NCBI RefSeq assembly: GCF_900116605.1
Contig: NZ_FPBC01000003.1
Span: 248,001 to 312,000 of the forward strand
From: Pseudomonas marincola
Lineage (GTDB): Bacteria > Pseudomonadota > Gammaproteobacteria > Pseudomonadales > Pseudomonadaceae
Reading direction: 5' to 3'
Length of the DNA stretch: 64,000 nucleotides
Below the pieces are notes generated by a model. It did no database searches. It worked only from the letters and a program-made list of their open reading frames with translations, and was not told the origin of the DNA. Below are positions 8,311 to 20,201 of the stretch, in pieces; positions within the stretch are counted from its first letter, which is position 1; the number at the start of each line of letters is the position of its first letter. The translations under genes and the position numbers were made by a program.

Positions 8311-9009
8311 ATGCAGCAACTAGGCGTAATCGGTGGCATGAGCTGGGAGTCCACGGCAAGCTATTACCGGCTGCTGAATCAGGGCGTTCGCGAGCGCGCC
8401 GGCGGTTTGCATTCAGCGCCGTTGCTTTTGCATTCACTGGATTTCGCTCAGGTCGCAGCGTTGCAAAGCAGTGGCGACTGGAAGGCCGCGGGGGCGTTGT
8501 TGGCCGACAGTGCGCAGCGCCTGGAGCAGGCCGGCGCGACAGCTTTGTTGCTGGCCACCAACACCATGCACAAAGTAGCGCCTGTTATCGAGGCGGCCGT
8601 GTCGATCCCGCTTTTGCACATAGGCGATGCGGTGGGCCTTGCTTTACAGAATGCCGGTATCAAGCGGGCTGCCTTGCTGGGCACGCGCTTCACCATGCTG
8701 GAAGATTTCTACCGGTTGCGGCTGGCTGAACGCTTCGACATTGATGTGCGCATACCCAGCGAAGAGCAGATTGGCGAGATTGATCGGGTGATTTTTGCCG
8801 AGCTGTGCCGTGGTGTATTCACCGACGAGTCCCGCGATTTTTACCTCGCGTGTCTTGAAGACATGCGGGCGCAGGGCTGCGAAGTGGGTATTCTGGGCTG
8901 CACCGAGATCGGCCTGCTGCTTGAGGGCGTTGAGGCCCCGCTGCCGTTGTACGACAGCACCGAGTTGCATGTGCAGATGGGCCTGGACTGGATGCTGACC
9001 GGCGACTGA
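8311..9009 (+). CDS. Aspartate/glutamate racemase-family protein, YgeA type
   Basis: A 232-residue Asp/Glu racemase fold protein. The two catalytic positions are Thr83 in ATNTMHK and Cys197 in LGCTEIG. The Thr/Cys pair, instead of Cys/Cys, and the start IGGMSWESTASYYR are hallmarks of the YgeA branch described as a broad-specificity amino-acid racemase in E. coli, so YgeA-like activity is expected. A GGAGG lies 8 bases before the ATG. The gene stands alone, diverging from the SLC13 permease and convergent with selO. Confidence 0.87.
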   Translation: MQQLGVIGGMSWESTASYYRLLNQGVRERAGGLHSAPLLLHSLDFAQVAALQSSGDWKAAGALLADSAQRLEQAGATALLLATNTMHKVAPVIEAAVSIPLLHIGDAVGLALQNAGIKRAALLGTRFTMLEDFYRLRLAERFDIDVRIPSEEQIGEIDRVIFAELCRGVFTDESRDFYLACLEDMRAQGCEVGILGCTEIGLLLEGVEAPLPLYDSTELHVQMGLDWMLTGD

Positions 9010-9041
9010 ATAAAGCCCCCGTCAGCATTTTCAGGCCTACA

Positions 9042-10550
<1,509 letters not shown>

Positions 10551-10574
10551 TTAACACCGACAATAACGCCATGC

Positions 10575-13500
10575 TCAGTTCGGGTCGACCGCTGGCGGTT
10601 GCTTGTTCAGATCATCGGGCTGTTTTTGCTCCGGCTCGTCACTGACGAAGCTGGTCTTGCCGGTTTTCAAGTTAAGTTCGAGGCCTTTCAAACTCTTCAC
10701 TGAAACATCGAGCTGATTGAATGCCATCTCGACATTGTTCTCGCGGAAGCTCATGGCGATTTTGGTCAACAACTCGTCGGTGGCGGCGTTGCGATCAGCC
10801 AATTCGCGCACATGCACGCGCAGCTCGTAATTGAAGGTGCTGGCGCCAATGCTGAGGAAGAACAGCACCGGTTCCGGGTCGCGCAGAACACGCGGGTTAT
10901 CCATGGCCGCCTGCATCATCAGCTTGCGTGCCAACTCAAGATCCGCCTCATACGCCAGGCCAATCGTGATGATCACGCGGGTGATCGTGTCATTCAGCGA
11001 CCAGTTGATCAGTTGGTCGGTGACGAAGGTTTTATTCGGCACGATGATTTCTTTGCGATCAAAGTCGGTAATCGTGGTGGCGCGAATGCGAATACGGCTT
11101 ACCGTACCGGACAGGTTGCCGATGGTGACTACGTCGCCAATTCGCACCGGACGCTCGAACAGGATGATCAGACCGGAAATGAAGTTGGCAAAAATTTCCT
11201 GCAAGCCGAAACCCAAGCCGACTGACAGGGCTGCTACCAGCCACTGCAGTTTGTCCCAGCTCAAGCCCAGGGTTGAGAGGGTGATGACCGAGCCGAGGCC
11301 GACAATGACGTAAGAGAGCAAGGTTGTGGTGGCATAAGCACTGCCTTGCGCAAGTTTCATCCGCGACAACACCAGCACTTCCAGCAGGCCCGGCAAGTTG
11401 CGGCCCAGCGCGATGGTAATACCGATTATCAGCAGCGAGCTGAGAACGTCACTGAGGCTGATCGGCACAACGCTGGCCGTGGCGCCCGAGCCCGTGCTGT
11501 ATTCGTAGAGCGTGACGTTATCAAGGTAGGAGAACACTGAAATCAAATCGGCCCAGACCAGATACAACCCAACCACGAAGGTACCCACCAGCGCGAGTCG
11601 AATCAGGCGTAGCGATTGCTGGTTGATCTGGTCGATGTCGAGCGTGGGTTCCTCTACAACAACGTCAGAGCCGTCGGAGTCTTCTTGCGCCTGGCGTTTG
11701 CTCAGAGCGCGTTGATAAGCAAGGCGACGGGCCGCAACTGCCAGACCACGGATCAGCGTGGCTTCGATGATGACCCAGAATATCAGCAGGTAAATGGTGT
11801 AGATGAGTCGGTCAGTCAGCCTCAGCGCGGTGTAGTAATAGCCAAATCCAACGGCAATGATCAGCGCCAGTGGCAGCAGACTGAACAAGCAGCCAATGAG
11901 GGTGCGGAAGGTCGATGAGTTTTCGCGGGCAGGCCCGCTGATCAGCAGTTTGTACAACAGCCAGGCCATAAGGGCGTAGCAAGAAATAACCACGCCGATG
12001 CCAATTACGTCATTGGCTAACTCAGCCGGTTGGCGTTCGGCCACGGTAACCACCGCCACCAGCGCAATGACCACAAGGCCGAGGTAGCGAATTTGCCGGT
12101 GCAGGAACGCGACATTGGGCTTGCCCCAACGGAAATGCAGTTCTGCAACGCCGCCCGGCGAGAGAATCCGGTAGCAGGTATAAAACACTAACCACGCGAA
12201 TGCCATGCCGTAGAGCGCCGAACCCAGGTTGGCGTTCTGTCCGCGTGCATCCATTTGCAGGGCAAAGCCGCAGAGCCCGAAGAACAAGGCACCCGGCAAA
12301 GCCAGCAGGACGTTCAGCAGCAACGCCATTGGCGTGTGCAATTGACCGTCACGCTTGTAGTGGCCAATGTCGTGGTGCAGCTCCTTGAGCTTCTTGTAGA
12401 TAATCCCCCGGCGCCAGAGCAGGAAGCTGATCAGCAGCAACAAGGGCAGGAACAGCAGCGGTCGCTCGACCAGCCCTGCGCCCAGCTCTTGAGAGCTCGA
12501 GCGCCAGGGCAGTTCGGATAGCTGGCGCTGGAGGCGCGCAGGCATTTCCTCGAACCAGGAGATATCAAGTGGTTTGTTGCTGGGGATCCAGAACAATTGC
12601 TCGTCGAGTGTCTCACGCAAGGTTGTAACGCTGGTTTGCAGTTGCTTCTGGTTCAACTGCAAGGTAATCGACTCGTTGAGGACTGCGTTCAGTTCACGAT
12701 TGAGTCGGTCCAGCAGATCACGACGGGTCTGGATCAGTGACGTCAGCGATGTTTTGACTTCGGGCGTGACTTCTTCGGCAGGCTGCTTGGCGAGTTTATC
12801 TTCAACGTAAGTGTCGGGGTTGCTGATCTGCTCGCGGGCTTGGTTGAGTTCGAATTGGTACAGGCGAATATCGGCAATGTCGTCACTCAGGCCGGCGTCG
12901 ATCTCGAGCGAGGGCAGGGCTTTTTTCTGCTGATATAGAACTTTCGACAGCAACAGGCTGCCTTGCAAAACGTTGATCTGTTCGTCCAGCGCCTGATCAA
13001 TCTGATTAAGCGAGTCGAGCTTCTGCTTGGTTTGCAGGTTCTTCTGGGTAAGCTGATTGAGCCGGTCAGTCGCACGCAGCAGGTAATCTGAATATTTCAG
13101 ATTCAAGCTGCTCTCAAGGCTGAGCAGTTTGTCTGAACCGGCTTTCTCGGCCTCCAGCGACTGCTCGCTAACGGTTTGTTGCGACTGTTCGCGGCGTTTG
13201 TCATTGATCAGCGTTTGCAGGTCTATCAGCTCTTGCTCAAGGCGCTTGATGCGCACTTCGAGCAGGTCGCGCTGGCTGCTGCCGAGGTCCTGCAGCAGGC
13301 TGTTGCCGCTCAATTCCTGGCGGCGCAACTCGGTTTGCGCATTGAGTTGATCGACTTCTGCATTGAGCTGGTCGCGCATTTCGCTGCTGAGGGCTTTGCC
13401 ATCCATCTTGCCGGCTTTGAGGATGCCGGCAATCTCGCGGGCGCGAACCTGATTGCTGCTGATTTCGGCTTGTGCACGTTCCGGGCGGGTTTGTGCGGTG

Positions 13501-13931
13501 ATAATCAGGCTATTGGCTTCAATAATGTCTTTCTGCCATTGAGCCAACTGATTACTGCGCTCGTTGATCAGTTGCTCAAGGTCGGACACTTTGCTGTTGG
13601 CGTAGCGTTCCTGAACCGGCGTCGGCGTGCTGCCTTTCAAACGAGCCAGCTCACGTTGGGCCTCACCAATCAGGCGTGGTGCTTCATCGAGCCGGGCCTT
13701 GAGGTCGTCGAGTTTCTTGACGCTGTCTTTTTGCGAATTGAGCAGGCTCAGGGTTTTTTCCAAAACCTGTTTCAGCTCGGCTGCATCCGCTTCCGGCAGA
13801 TTGCGCTCGCTGATGGTTTCCAGGCTCCGCTGGACATCCTCGCTTTTAGGCGTTTGCGCCGCGTGGGCCATGGGCATGGCCACGCTAAGGCCAAGAAGAA
13901 TAGATAAAGCAACGCTACGAATTGATGGCAT
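10575..13931 (-). CDS. mscK: Mechanosensitive channel MscK (KefA)
   Basis: An 1118-residue large MscS-family channel. A signal peptide (about 1-24, ending AHA) leads into a long periplasmic coiled-coil region (about 25-470) rich in Gln, Leu and Arg. About eleven membrane helices follow. The pore helix and MscS beta domain include GLGFGLQEIFANFISGL near residues 900-916 and FERPVRIGDVVTIG near 921-934. It releases solutes on hypo-osmotic shock; E. coli MscK is also gated by external potassium. The next upstream gene, a K+/H+ antiporter, fits joint ion homeostasis. Confidence 0.93.
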   Translation of the reverse strand: MPSIRSVALSILLGLSVAMPMAHAAQTPKSEDVQRSLETISERNLPEADAAELKQVLEKTLSLLNSQKDSVKKLDDLKARLDEAPRLIGEAQRELARLKGSTPTPVQERYANSKVSDLEQLINERSNQLAQWQKDIIEANSLIITAQTRPERAQAEISSNQVRAREIAGILKAGKMDGKALSSEMRDQLNAEVDQLNAQTELRRQELSGNSLLQDLGSSQRDLLEVRIKRLEQELIDLQTLINDKRREQSQQTVSEQSLEAEKAGSDKLLSLESSLNLKYSDYLLRATDRLNQLTQKNLQTKQKLDSLNQIDQALDEQINVLQGSLLLSKVLYQQKKALPSLEIDAGLSDDIADIRLYQFELNQAREQISNPDTYVEDKLAKQPAEEVTPEVKTSLTSLIQTRRDLLDRLNRELNAVLNESITLQLNQKQLQTSVTTLRETLDEQLFWIPSNKPLDISWFEEMPARLQRQLSELPWRSSSQELGAGLVERPLLFLPLLLLISFLLWRRGIIYKKLKELHHDIGHYKRDGQLHTPMALLLNVLLALPGALFFGLCGFALQMDARGQNANLGSALYGMAFAWLVFYTCYRILSPGGVAELHFRWGKPNVAFLHRQIRYLGLVVIALVAVVTVAERQPAELANDVIGIGVVISCYALMAWLLYKLLISGPARENSSTFRTLIGCLFSLLPLALIIAVGFGYYYTALRLTDRLIYTIYLLIFWVIIEATLIRGLAVAARRLAYQRALSKRQAQEDSDGSDVVVEEPTLDIDQINQQSLRLIRLALVGTFVVGLYLVWADLISVFSYLDNVTLYEYSTGSGATASVVPISLSDVLSSLLIIGITIALGRNLPGLLEVLVLSRMKLAQGSAYATTTLLSYVIVGLGSVITLSTLGLSWDKLQWLVAALSVGLGFGLQEIFANFISGLIILFERPVRIGDVVTIGNLSGTVSRIRIRATTITDFDRKEIIVPNKTFVTDQLINWSLNDTITRVIITIGLAYEADLELARKLMMQAAMDNPRVLRDPEPVLFFLSIGASTFNYELRVHVRELADRNAATDELLTKIAMSFRENNVEMAFNQLDVSVKSLKGLELNLKTGKTSFVSDEPEQKQPDDLNKQPPAVDPN

Positions 13932-13964
13932 GGGCGCTATCTGGCGACTCAGAGTGATAAACAG

Positions 13965-15725
13965 TTAGAGAAACAAACCCGGGCTGGGGCGGCTACCTTC
14001 CGGAAACTTGACCCCGACCTTGCGAATTTTATTGCCTTCCATGGTGGCGACCGTCCAGGTCAAACCTTGCCATTCGACCTGATCGCCTACGACAGGTTCA
14101 CCGCCGATTTCCTGCGCGATAAAGCGGCCCAGCTGCTGGTTGCTGTCGGCTTCAGTGACCTTCAAACCATACAGCGCGGCCACGGCGGAAAGTTCGGCAT
14201 CGCCTTCAAGTACGAAGTCACCAAAGAAGCGTAGATCCTGTCCGCGCTTCGGTGCCTGACTAAACAGTTTTCCCAGCGCCGGCAGATCATGTTCGTGACC
14301 GATGACGCAAAGCATATCGCCAGCCTCGAGCCGGGTACTGCCTGACGGGTGGAGCAATTGCTGATTGCGGAACAAGGCGCCAATGCGCGTTCCCTGCGGC
14401 ATTTTCAGCTCGCGCAACGCCGCGCCGATGCACCATTTTTCGGCGCCCAGACGATAGATGAACAATTCCCACTGGCTCGTCGGGTGCACTTCAAGGCCGG
14501 TGCGCGATACCGGAGCTGGCTCTGGCGGTACAGTCACGCGCAGTAACTTGGCGGCCAGCGGCAAACTGCTGCCTTGCAGAAGCAGCGAGACCAGAACAAT
14601 AAAGAAGGCCACGTTGAAGAACAGTTGCGCATTCGGCAGCCCGGCCATGAGCGGGAACACCGCGAGAATAATCGGCACGGCGCCGCGCAAACCGACCCAT
14701 GCGATAAACACTCGCTCGCGGTCGTGGAACGCGCGAAATGGCATCAGGCCGAGGAAGATCGACAGCGGCCGCGCAAACAGAATCATCCACAGCGCCAACC
14801 CAAGTGCAGGCAGTGCAATCGCCAGCAGCTCATGCGGTGTAATCAGCAAGCCAAGTACCAGGAACATGCCGATCTGAGCCAGCCAGGTCAGGCCGTCGAG
14901 CATGTGCAAAATGCCGTGGCGCGAGCGAATCGGCTGATTGCCCAGCAGCAGACCGCACAGGTAAATCGCCAGAATGCCACTGCCGCCGAATGCCGTGGTA
15001 ATGGCAAAGATCATCAGGCCGCCACTGACTACCAGCAATGGATAGAGCCCGTTGGCCAGCGCCATGCGATTGACCAGATTGAGCAGCAGCCAGCCGCCGC
15101 CCAGACCCAATATGCCGCCCAGGCCGAATTGCAACACCAATTGCATCAGCAAGTCCCAGCTAAAGCCGGTCTGGCCGCTTGATAACATGCTGATCAGGGT
15201 GACAGTGAGGAACACCGCCATCGGGTCGTTGCTGCCGGATTCGATTTCGAGGGTGGCGCTGACACGTTCGTTGAGGCCGCTGCCACCGAGCAGGCTGAAT
15301 ACGGCGGCGGCGTCTGTTGAGCCGACGATAGCGCCGATCAGCAGGCCTTCCATCAGGCTCAGATCAAACAGCCACGCAGCGGCGACGCCGGTGAGCCCGG
15401 CTGTGACCATTACCCCGACAGTTGCCAGTGATAACGAGGGCCAGAGCGCCACGCGGAAACTCGACACGCGGGTGCGCATACCACCATCGAGCAAGATGAT
15501 CGCCAGTGCCAGGTTGCCGACCAGATAGGCCAGCGGGTAATTGTTGAAGACGATGCCGCCCGGACCGTCGACGCCGGCGAGCATGCCGACCGCGAGAAAG
15601 ATAACCAGGATCGGGATGCCGAAGCGCGAGCCGAAGGCGCTGACCAGAATGCTCAACGCAACCAGCAATGCACCAATCATGAACAGGCTGTTGATGGTGC
15701 TGGCATCCAAGGGCACGTACTCCAT
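13965..15725 (-). CDS. nhaP2: K+/H+ antiporter NhaP2 (CvrA)
   Basis: A 586-residue CPA1-family antiporter. Twelve or so membrane segments cover residues 10-390 with the family motif [14 protein letters not shown] near 135-148 and the conserved SGSNDP near 162-167. The cytoplasmic tail has a TrkA-C domain (about 400-485) and a CorC/HlyC-type domain (about 490-575), the layout of NhaP2, which exports potassium for protons. Upstream of mscK on the same strand with 33 bases between them, so they are probably co-transcribed. Confidence 0.92.
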   Translation of the reverse strand: MEYVPLDASTINSLFMIGALLVALSILVSAFGSRFGIPILVIFLAVGMLAGVDGPGGIVFNNYPLAYLVGNLALAIILLDGGMRTRVSSFRVALWPSLSLATVGVMVTAGLTGVAAAWLFDLSLMEGLLIGAIVGSTDAAAVFSLLGGSGLNERVSATLEIESGSNDPMAVFLTVTLISMLSSGQTGFSWDLLMQLVLQFGLGGILGLGGGWLLLNLVNRMALANGLYPLLVVSGGLMIFAITTAFGGSGILAIYLCGLLLGNQPIRSRHGILHMLDGLTWLAQIGMFLVLGLLITPHELLAIALPALGLALWMILFARPLSIFLGLMPFRAFHDRERVFIAWVGLRGAVPIILAVFPLMAGLPNAQLFFNVAFFIVLVSLLLQGSSLPLAAKLLRVTVPPEPAPVSRTGLEVHPTSQWELFIYRLGAEKWCIGAALRELKMPQGTRIGALFRNQQLLHPSGSTRLEAGDMLCVIGHEHDLPALGKLFSQAPKRGQDLRFFGDFVLEGDAELSAVAALYGLKVTEADSNQQLGRFIAQEIGGEPVVGDQVEWQGLTWTVATMEGNKIRKVGVKFPEGSRPSPGLFL

Positions 15726-15850
15726 ATGCAGAGGAAGGTCGCGCCATGAAACTATGCATTGCGCGTGCCACTGATTCTAACCTGTGGCCCCGCAATTGGG
15801 TTAGCAATTGGCGTAAACAATTGCCTGAAAACTGTACCTAATGCTTGCGA

Positions 15851-15879
15851 TGCGCCGGTTGCGAGTCACAACCGGCGCA
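15851..15879 (-). terminator. Candidate terminator hairpin after acyl-CoA dehydrogenase
   Basis: A perfect 11-bp stem (15851-15861 with 15869-15879) and 7-base loop lie 15 bases past the stop of the minus-strand dehydrogenase. There is no T-run, so this is either a Rho-assisted stop or an mRNA 3' stabiliser. Confidence 0.5.
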
Positions 15880-15894
15880 CCACGTCCGGCTGTT

Positions 15895-17697
15895 TCAGAA
15901 CCAGTTGTCCTGCATGTTCAGGCAGGTGTCGTCGCGCGCTTCCAACAGGTCGAGGTCGTGCTGGCAGGCTGGCACTTCCCATGTCAGGAAGTAGCGCGCC
16001 GCCTGTAGCTTGCCCTGATAGAAGTCGGTGTCGGCAGGGTTGCCGTGCGCCAGACCTTGCTCAGCGCGAATTGCCTGTTCCAGCCAGCGCCAGCCAATCA
16101 CGCAGTGGCCGAAAACCTTGAGGTACAAGGCCGAGTTCGCCAGCCCCTGATTGACCTTGCCGCTCATCAAATCACCCAGCAACGCCAGGGTGACTGCCGA
16201 CAGGCGTGCCAGTAACTGCTCAAGTGGCTGGCGCATTGCGTCAAGCGAGGTGAAGCCTTTGGCTTGCTCACAGCATTTTTGGATCAGCTTGACCAACTGC
16301 TTGAGCGCCGCCCCGTTGTTCATCGAGATTTTGCGCCCCAGCAAGTCGAGCGACTGGATGCCGTGAGTGCCTTCGTGAATCGGGTTCAGGCGATTGTCGC
16401 GGTAATACTGCTCCACCGGATACTCGCGGGTATAACCGTGGCCGCCGAGAATCTGTATCGCCAGTTCGTTCGCCTTGAGGCAGAACTCAGAAGGCCAGGA
16501 TTTTACGATTGGGGTCAGCAGGTCGAGCAGTTCCAGCGCGCTGCTGCGGGCCTCTGCGGTTTCAAGCGTCTGTGTGTCGTCGAACAATCTGGCTGCGTAC
16601 AGGCCCAGATCAAAAGCGCCTTCGACATAAGCTTTCTGGGTCAGCAGCATGCGTCGAACGTCGGCGTGCTCGATGATCGCAACCTGGCTGCTGGTCGGGT
16701 CTTTGCCGTCTGGCAGTCGGCCTTGCGGACGCTGACGGGCGTAGTCGAGTGAGTACAAGTAACCGGCATAGCCGAGCATGACCGCGCCCATGCCGACGCC
16801 GATCCGCGCCTCGTTCATCATCTGGAACATGTAGGCAAGGCCGTGATGAGGCTTACCTACCAAGTAGCCCACACATTCGCCGTTATCGCCGAAGTTCAGC
16901 GCTGTCGAGGTGGTTCCGCGCCAGCCCATCTTGTGAAACAGGCCTGCCAGCAGAACGTCATTGCGCTTGCCAAGCGAGCCGTCATCGTTGACCAGAAACT
17001 TGGGCACGATAAACAGCGAGATGCCTTTTACGCCAGGCGGTGCATCCGGCAGTTTCGCCAGCACCATGTGCACAATGTTGTCTGACAGCGGATGGTCGCC
17101 ACCGGAGATGAATATCTTGTTGCCCTTGAGCCGGTAAGTGCCATCTGCTGCTGGTTCGGCCCGCGTGCGGATATCCGACAGCGATGAGCCCGCGTGTGGC
17201 TCGGTGAGCGCCATAGTGCCGAAAAAGCGCCCGTCGATCATCGGTTGCAGGTAGCGCTGCTTTTGGTCTTCGTTGCCGAACGCCTCGATCAGATTGGCCG
17301 CGCCCATCGTCAGCATGGCGTACGACGAGGTCGCAATGTTGGCCGACTGGAAGTGGGCAAAGCAGGCCTGAGACAGTAGATTGGGCAACTGCATGCCGCC
17401 GACGTCGAATTCGCGGGTGGCATTCAGAAAACCAGCCTCAAGGAACGCATCGACCGCCGGCTTCACTTCCGGGATTAGCGTCGCCGCGCCATCAACGTAT
17501 TCGGGCTCGTTTTCATCGTTCTTTCGGTTGTGCGGTGCGAACAGGTTTTCGGCGATGCTGCGCGCGGTATCGATTGCCGCGTTGAACGTTTCGCGGCTGT
17601 GCTCGGCAAAGCGCTCGCGCTGGGTAAGGGCCTCGGCATCCAGCACTTCATAGAGCTCGAAAGCGAGGTTGCGGGCGTTAAGCAGCGTCTCGGACAT
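15895..17697 (-). CDS. Acyl-CoA dehydrogenase (long, with extra C-terminal domain)
   Basis: A 600-residue flavoprotein of the bacterial acyl-CoA dehydrogenase subfamily that carries an extra C-terminal helical domain. The FAD and substrate region includes ALTEPHAGSSLSDIRTRA near residues 162-179. The catalytic base is the Glu of IHEGTHGIQSLDLLGRK near residue 440, and QILGGHGYTREYPVEQ lies just before it. It should oxidise an acyl-CoA to the enoyl-CoA in fatty-acid breakdown, passing electrons to ETF. A strong AGGAGG precedes the start. It stands alone; PAO1 has a similar gene beside nhaP2 as I recall. Confidence 0.9.
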   Translation of the reverse strand: MSETLLNARNLAFELYEVLDAEALTQRERFAEHSRETFNAAIDTARSIAENLFAPHNRKNDENEPEYVDGAATLIPEVKPAVDAFLEAGFLNATREFDVGGMQLPNLLSQACFAHFQSANIATSSYAMLTMGAANLIEAFGNEDQKQRYLQPMIDGRFFGTMALTEPHAGSSLSDIRTRAEPAADGTYRLKGNKIFISGGDHPLSDNIVHMVLAKLPDAPPGVKGISLFIVPKFLVNDDGSLGKRNDVLLAGLFHKMGWRGTTSTALNFGDNGECVGYLVGKPHHGLAYMFQMMNEARIGVGMGAVMLGYAGYLYSLDYARQRPQGRLPDGKDPTSSQVAIIEHADVRRMLLTQKAYVEGAFDLGLYAARLFDDTQTLETAEARSSALELLDLLTPIVKSWPSEFCLKANELAIQILGGHGYTREYPVEQYYRDNRLNPIHEGTHGIQSLDLLGRKISMNNGAALKQLVKLIQKCCEQAKGFTSLDAMRQPLEQLLARLSAVTLALLGDLMSGKVNQGLANSALYLKVFGHCVIGWRWLEQAIRAEQGLAHGNPADTDFYQGKLQAARYFLTWEVPACQHDLDLLEARDDTCLNMQDNWF

Positions 17698-17778
17698 GGT
17701 GGGGCCTCCTGTTAATGAGGCCGAGTCTAGGCAGGCGCATCCGCTCTGCCCAGCATTATCAATTGGCGTGATAAAGCC

Positions 17779-18822
17779 TCACATGCTTAATCCCGCAGCC
17801 AAAGCCGCAGTGATCTGCGCGGCGGGCACGGCCTTGCAACCCATCAGGTTTTGCCCGGCCCAGAGCGGTGAGCAGTCGCCACGCCCGAGCTTCTCGGCTG
17901 CGCTGCGTAGCGGCGCAATGGCCGCGCTGGCCAGCGGAAATTCAGGTGCCTGGTCAGGTTGCGCGCCTACTGTGCGAATGAGTTGATTGACGATTCCGCG
18001 TGCCGGACGACCGCTGAACAGGGTGGTCAGTGTTGTTTTAGCGCTGTCGGGGCTTTGCAGGGCCGCGCGATGTACGCTGCTGATGGTTGATTCGGGCGTG
18101 AGCAGGTAGGCGCTGCCAACCTGCACGCCTGCAGCGCCCAGTTGCATCGCCGCGCTTACGCCGGCTGCATCGCTGATTCCGCCGGCAGCGATCACCGGAA
18201 TGCTGACGGCGGCGACAATCTGCGGAACCAGTGCCAGCGTGCTGAGCTGGGTGCTGAGGTCCATGTCGAGGAAGATTCCGCGATGTCCGCCAGCCTCGAG
18301 GCCCTGAGCAATAATCGCATCCACGCCTCGTGCTTCAAGCCAACGCGCTTCGGCAACTGTCGTGGCGCAACCGAGAATCTTCGCACCGCTGCTTTTTACC
18401 CGTGCCAGCAACTCAGGAGCCGGCAGGCCAAAGTGAAAGCTGACCACGGCAGGGCGCAATTCATCCAGTACGTCGGCCATTTCGCTGCTGAAGGGCAGGC
18501 GGCTGGCGCCGGCAGGTATGTTTTCAGGATCGATTGCGTACTCGGTGAAAAATGGTTGGAGCAACTCGCGCCATTGTTGTTCGCGAACCGGGTCGGCGGC
18601 CGGCATTTGATGGCAGAAGAAGTTGACGTTGCAGGGGGCGTCTGTGAGCGCCTGCAGGGCTGTTAGTTCGCGACGCAAGGCATTGGCGTCGAGCATGCCG
18701 GCAGGTAAGGAGCCGAGTGCGCCGCTTTGGCATACAGCTGCCGCCAGGCGATGGTCTTGGGCGCCCGCCATAGGCGCCTGGATAATCGGCAGTTTTACCC
18801 CAAGCAGTTCGGTCAGGCTCAT
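17779..18822 (-). CDS. Nitronate monooxygenase-family FMN oxidoreductase
   Basis: A 347-residue TIM-barrel protein of the nitronate monooxygenase/2-nitropropane dioxygenase family. Seen are the FMN-barrel start LPIIQAPMAG near residues 10-19, the class I signature QGLEAGGHRG near 175-184, and phosphate-binding segments IPVIAAGGI and LGAAGVQVGSAYLLTPES. It probably oxidises toxic propionate-3-nitronate with oxygen. The ATG at 18822 shares one base with the stop of the upstream MFS gene (TGATG), so the two are coupled. A longer in-frame start would run into the MFS coding region and is unlikely. Confidence 0.88.
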   Translation of the reverse strand: MSLTELLGVKLPIIQAPMAGAQDHRLAAAVCQSGALGSLPAGMLDANALRRELTALQALTDAPCNVNFFCHQMPAADPVREQQWRELLQPFFTEYAIDPENIPAGASRLPFSSEMADVLDELRPAVVSFHFGLPAPELLARVKSSGAKILGCATTVAEARWLEARGVDAIIAQGLEAGGHRGIFLDMDLSTQLSTLALVPQIVAAVSIPVIAAGGISDAAGVSAAMQLGAAGVQVGSAYLLTPESTISSVHRAALQSPDSAKTTLTTLFSGRPARGIVNQLIRTVGAQPDQAPEFPLASAAIAPLRSAAEKLGRGDCSPLWAGQNLMGCKAVPAAQITAALAAGLSM

Positions 18823-20009
18823 CAGGTTGCATCCTTTGTACGCGGAATCATTAACGTCCAGCATAACCCCCAAAGCAGCGCACCGGCACCAATGCCGAAG
18901 CACTGAGTGAGCGTGGCGCCGCTCTCCAGCGCCTGCGCGCAAATCCACGGCCCCAGTAGTTGGCTGGCGCCATACAGGGCAATCAGTGCTGCGGAAAGGC
19001 GCGGGCCCTGATGCGGGTGCAGGGTGCGGGCCAGACGCTGAGTCAGGAAAACCGTGCCGATAAAGCTGCCGCCCACCAGTACGCCACACATCACGATGCC
19101 GAATGCGCCCGGCCATATCATCGGTGCAGCAGCGCCCAATGCCTGCGCTGCGTAGTTGCACACCAGTGCGCGGCGATCACCCAGGCGCGCGCCGAGGCTA
19201 TTCCACAAGGCTATCGAAACCAGGCTGGCTGTTGCGGTCCAGACCCAGGCGCCACTCAGCAATGGGTCGTTGGCGGGCAGTTGCTCGCGGGCAAGTGACG
19301 GCAAGAACGTCATCGGCAGGATGTAGCCCAGCCCGGCCCCGGTATACGCCAGAAACAGTGGAATACTGGCGCGGTCGAACAGCGATGTACGGCTCTGCGT
19401 ATGAACGTCCGCATGCGGCTGGATCGTCAGGCGCCTGAGCAGCACGATGCTCAAGAGTGCCAGCGGAATACTCAGAAGCGCCATCGGCCACCAGCGCGCC
19501 GCACCGCTGAGCCACTGCGCGGGCCAGGAAACGGTGGCGCTGGACAGTAACAAACCGCCGCCGAGGCCCAGATAGATCAGGCCGCTCAGCCGCGTACGCT
19601 GGTGCTGGGCCAGCCATTCAAGAACCAATGCAGGTGCTTGCACAAACACCACGCCATTACTGATGCCGTTGGCGAGGCGCAGCCAGAGCAGGCTTTGGTA
19701 AGAATCAGCACCTACCTGCGCAAAAGTTACCAGGGTGTTTACGATCAGCGCCAATGGCAGGGCGATACGCATTCGCTGCGGCGCATGCAGCACCAGTGCG
19801 AGCAGGGCGCCAAGCAGATAACCAATGTAATTTGAGGTCGCCACCCGCGCGCCTTGTTCCAGCGTCAGCAGGCCATCGCTCACCAGGTAGGGAAGCAGGG
19901 GTGTGTAGGCAAAACGGCCGAGGCCGTGAACCACCATCAGCGCACTGGCACCCGCCAGCAGGGCAAGGAAAATTGAGTGTTTGGGCAGTGTGTCAGGCAG
20001 TGTTCTCAT
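18822..20009 (-). CDS. YbfB/YjiJ-type MFS transporter
   Basis: A 395-residue, 12-helix major facilitator of the YbfB/YjiJ group. The first helix contains the typical HGLGRFAYTPLLPYLV at about residues 27-42, and GLGYILPMTFLPSLAR lies near 230-245 in the second half. Substrate unknown. It is translationally coupled to a nitronate monooxygenase gene, so it may export or import a nitro compound or related metabolite (inference). The start at 20009 is chosen over 20066 because the extra 19 residues are unlike the family; its ribosome site is weak. Confidence 0.83.
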   Translation of the reverse strand: MRTLPDTLPKHSIFLALLAGASALMVVHGLGRFAYTPLLPYLVSDGLLTLEQGARVATSNYIGYLLGALLALVLHAPQRMRIALPLALIVNTLVTFAQVGADSYQSLLWLRLANGISNGVVFVQAPALVLEWLAQHQRTRLSGLIYLGLGGGLLLSSATVSWPAQWLSGAARWWPMALLSIPLALLSIVLLRRLTIQPHADVHTQSRTSLFDRASIPLFLAYTGAGLGYILPMTFLPSLAREQLPANDPLLSGAWVWTATASLVSIALWNSLGARLGDRRALVCNYAAQALGAAAPMIWPGAFGIVMCGVLVGGSFIGTVFLTQRLARTLHPHQGPRLSAALIALYGASQLLGPWICAQALESGATLTQCFGIGAGALLWGLCWTLMIPRTKDAT

Positions 20010-20201
20010 CGCAGGTCCGTCTTTTGGCGGGCTAAACCATAACGGCAGTTGTGCGGGGGATGCCAATTTTTCCGCAGTTTTACGACTTAAGTCGCGGGCT
20101 CCTGAGGTTGTCCAGACGCTGCGCTCATCGGTTTTGCAGCCAAACAGGCAAGGCGAAAACTCAGCAAACGGTTAAACTAACGGGCTTCAAGGAGCCTTTT
20201 C

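Noticed and set aside
17779-19161. Longer nitronate monooxygenase starting at 19161
   Set aside because: The extra 113 residues are antisense-like read-through of the coupled MFS gene frame; the family start is at 18822.
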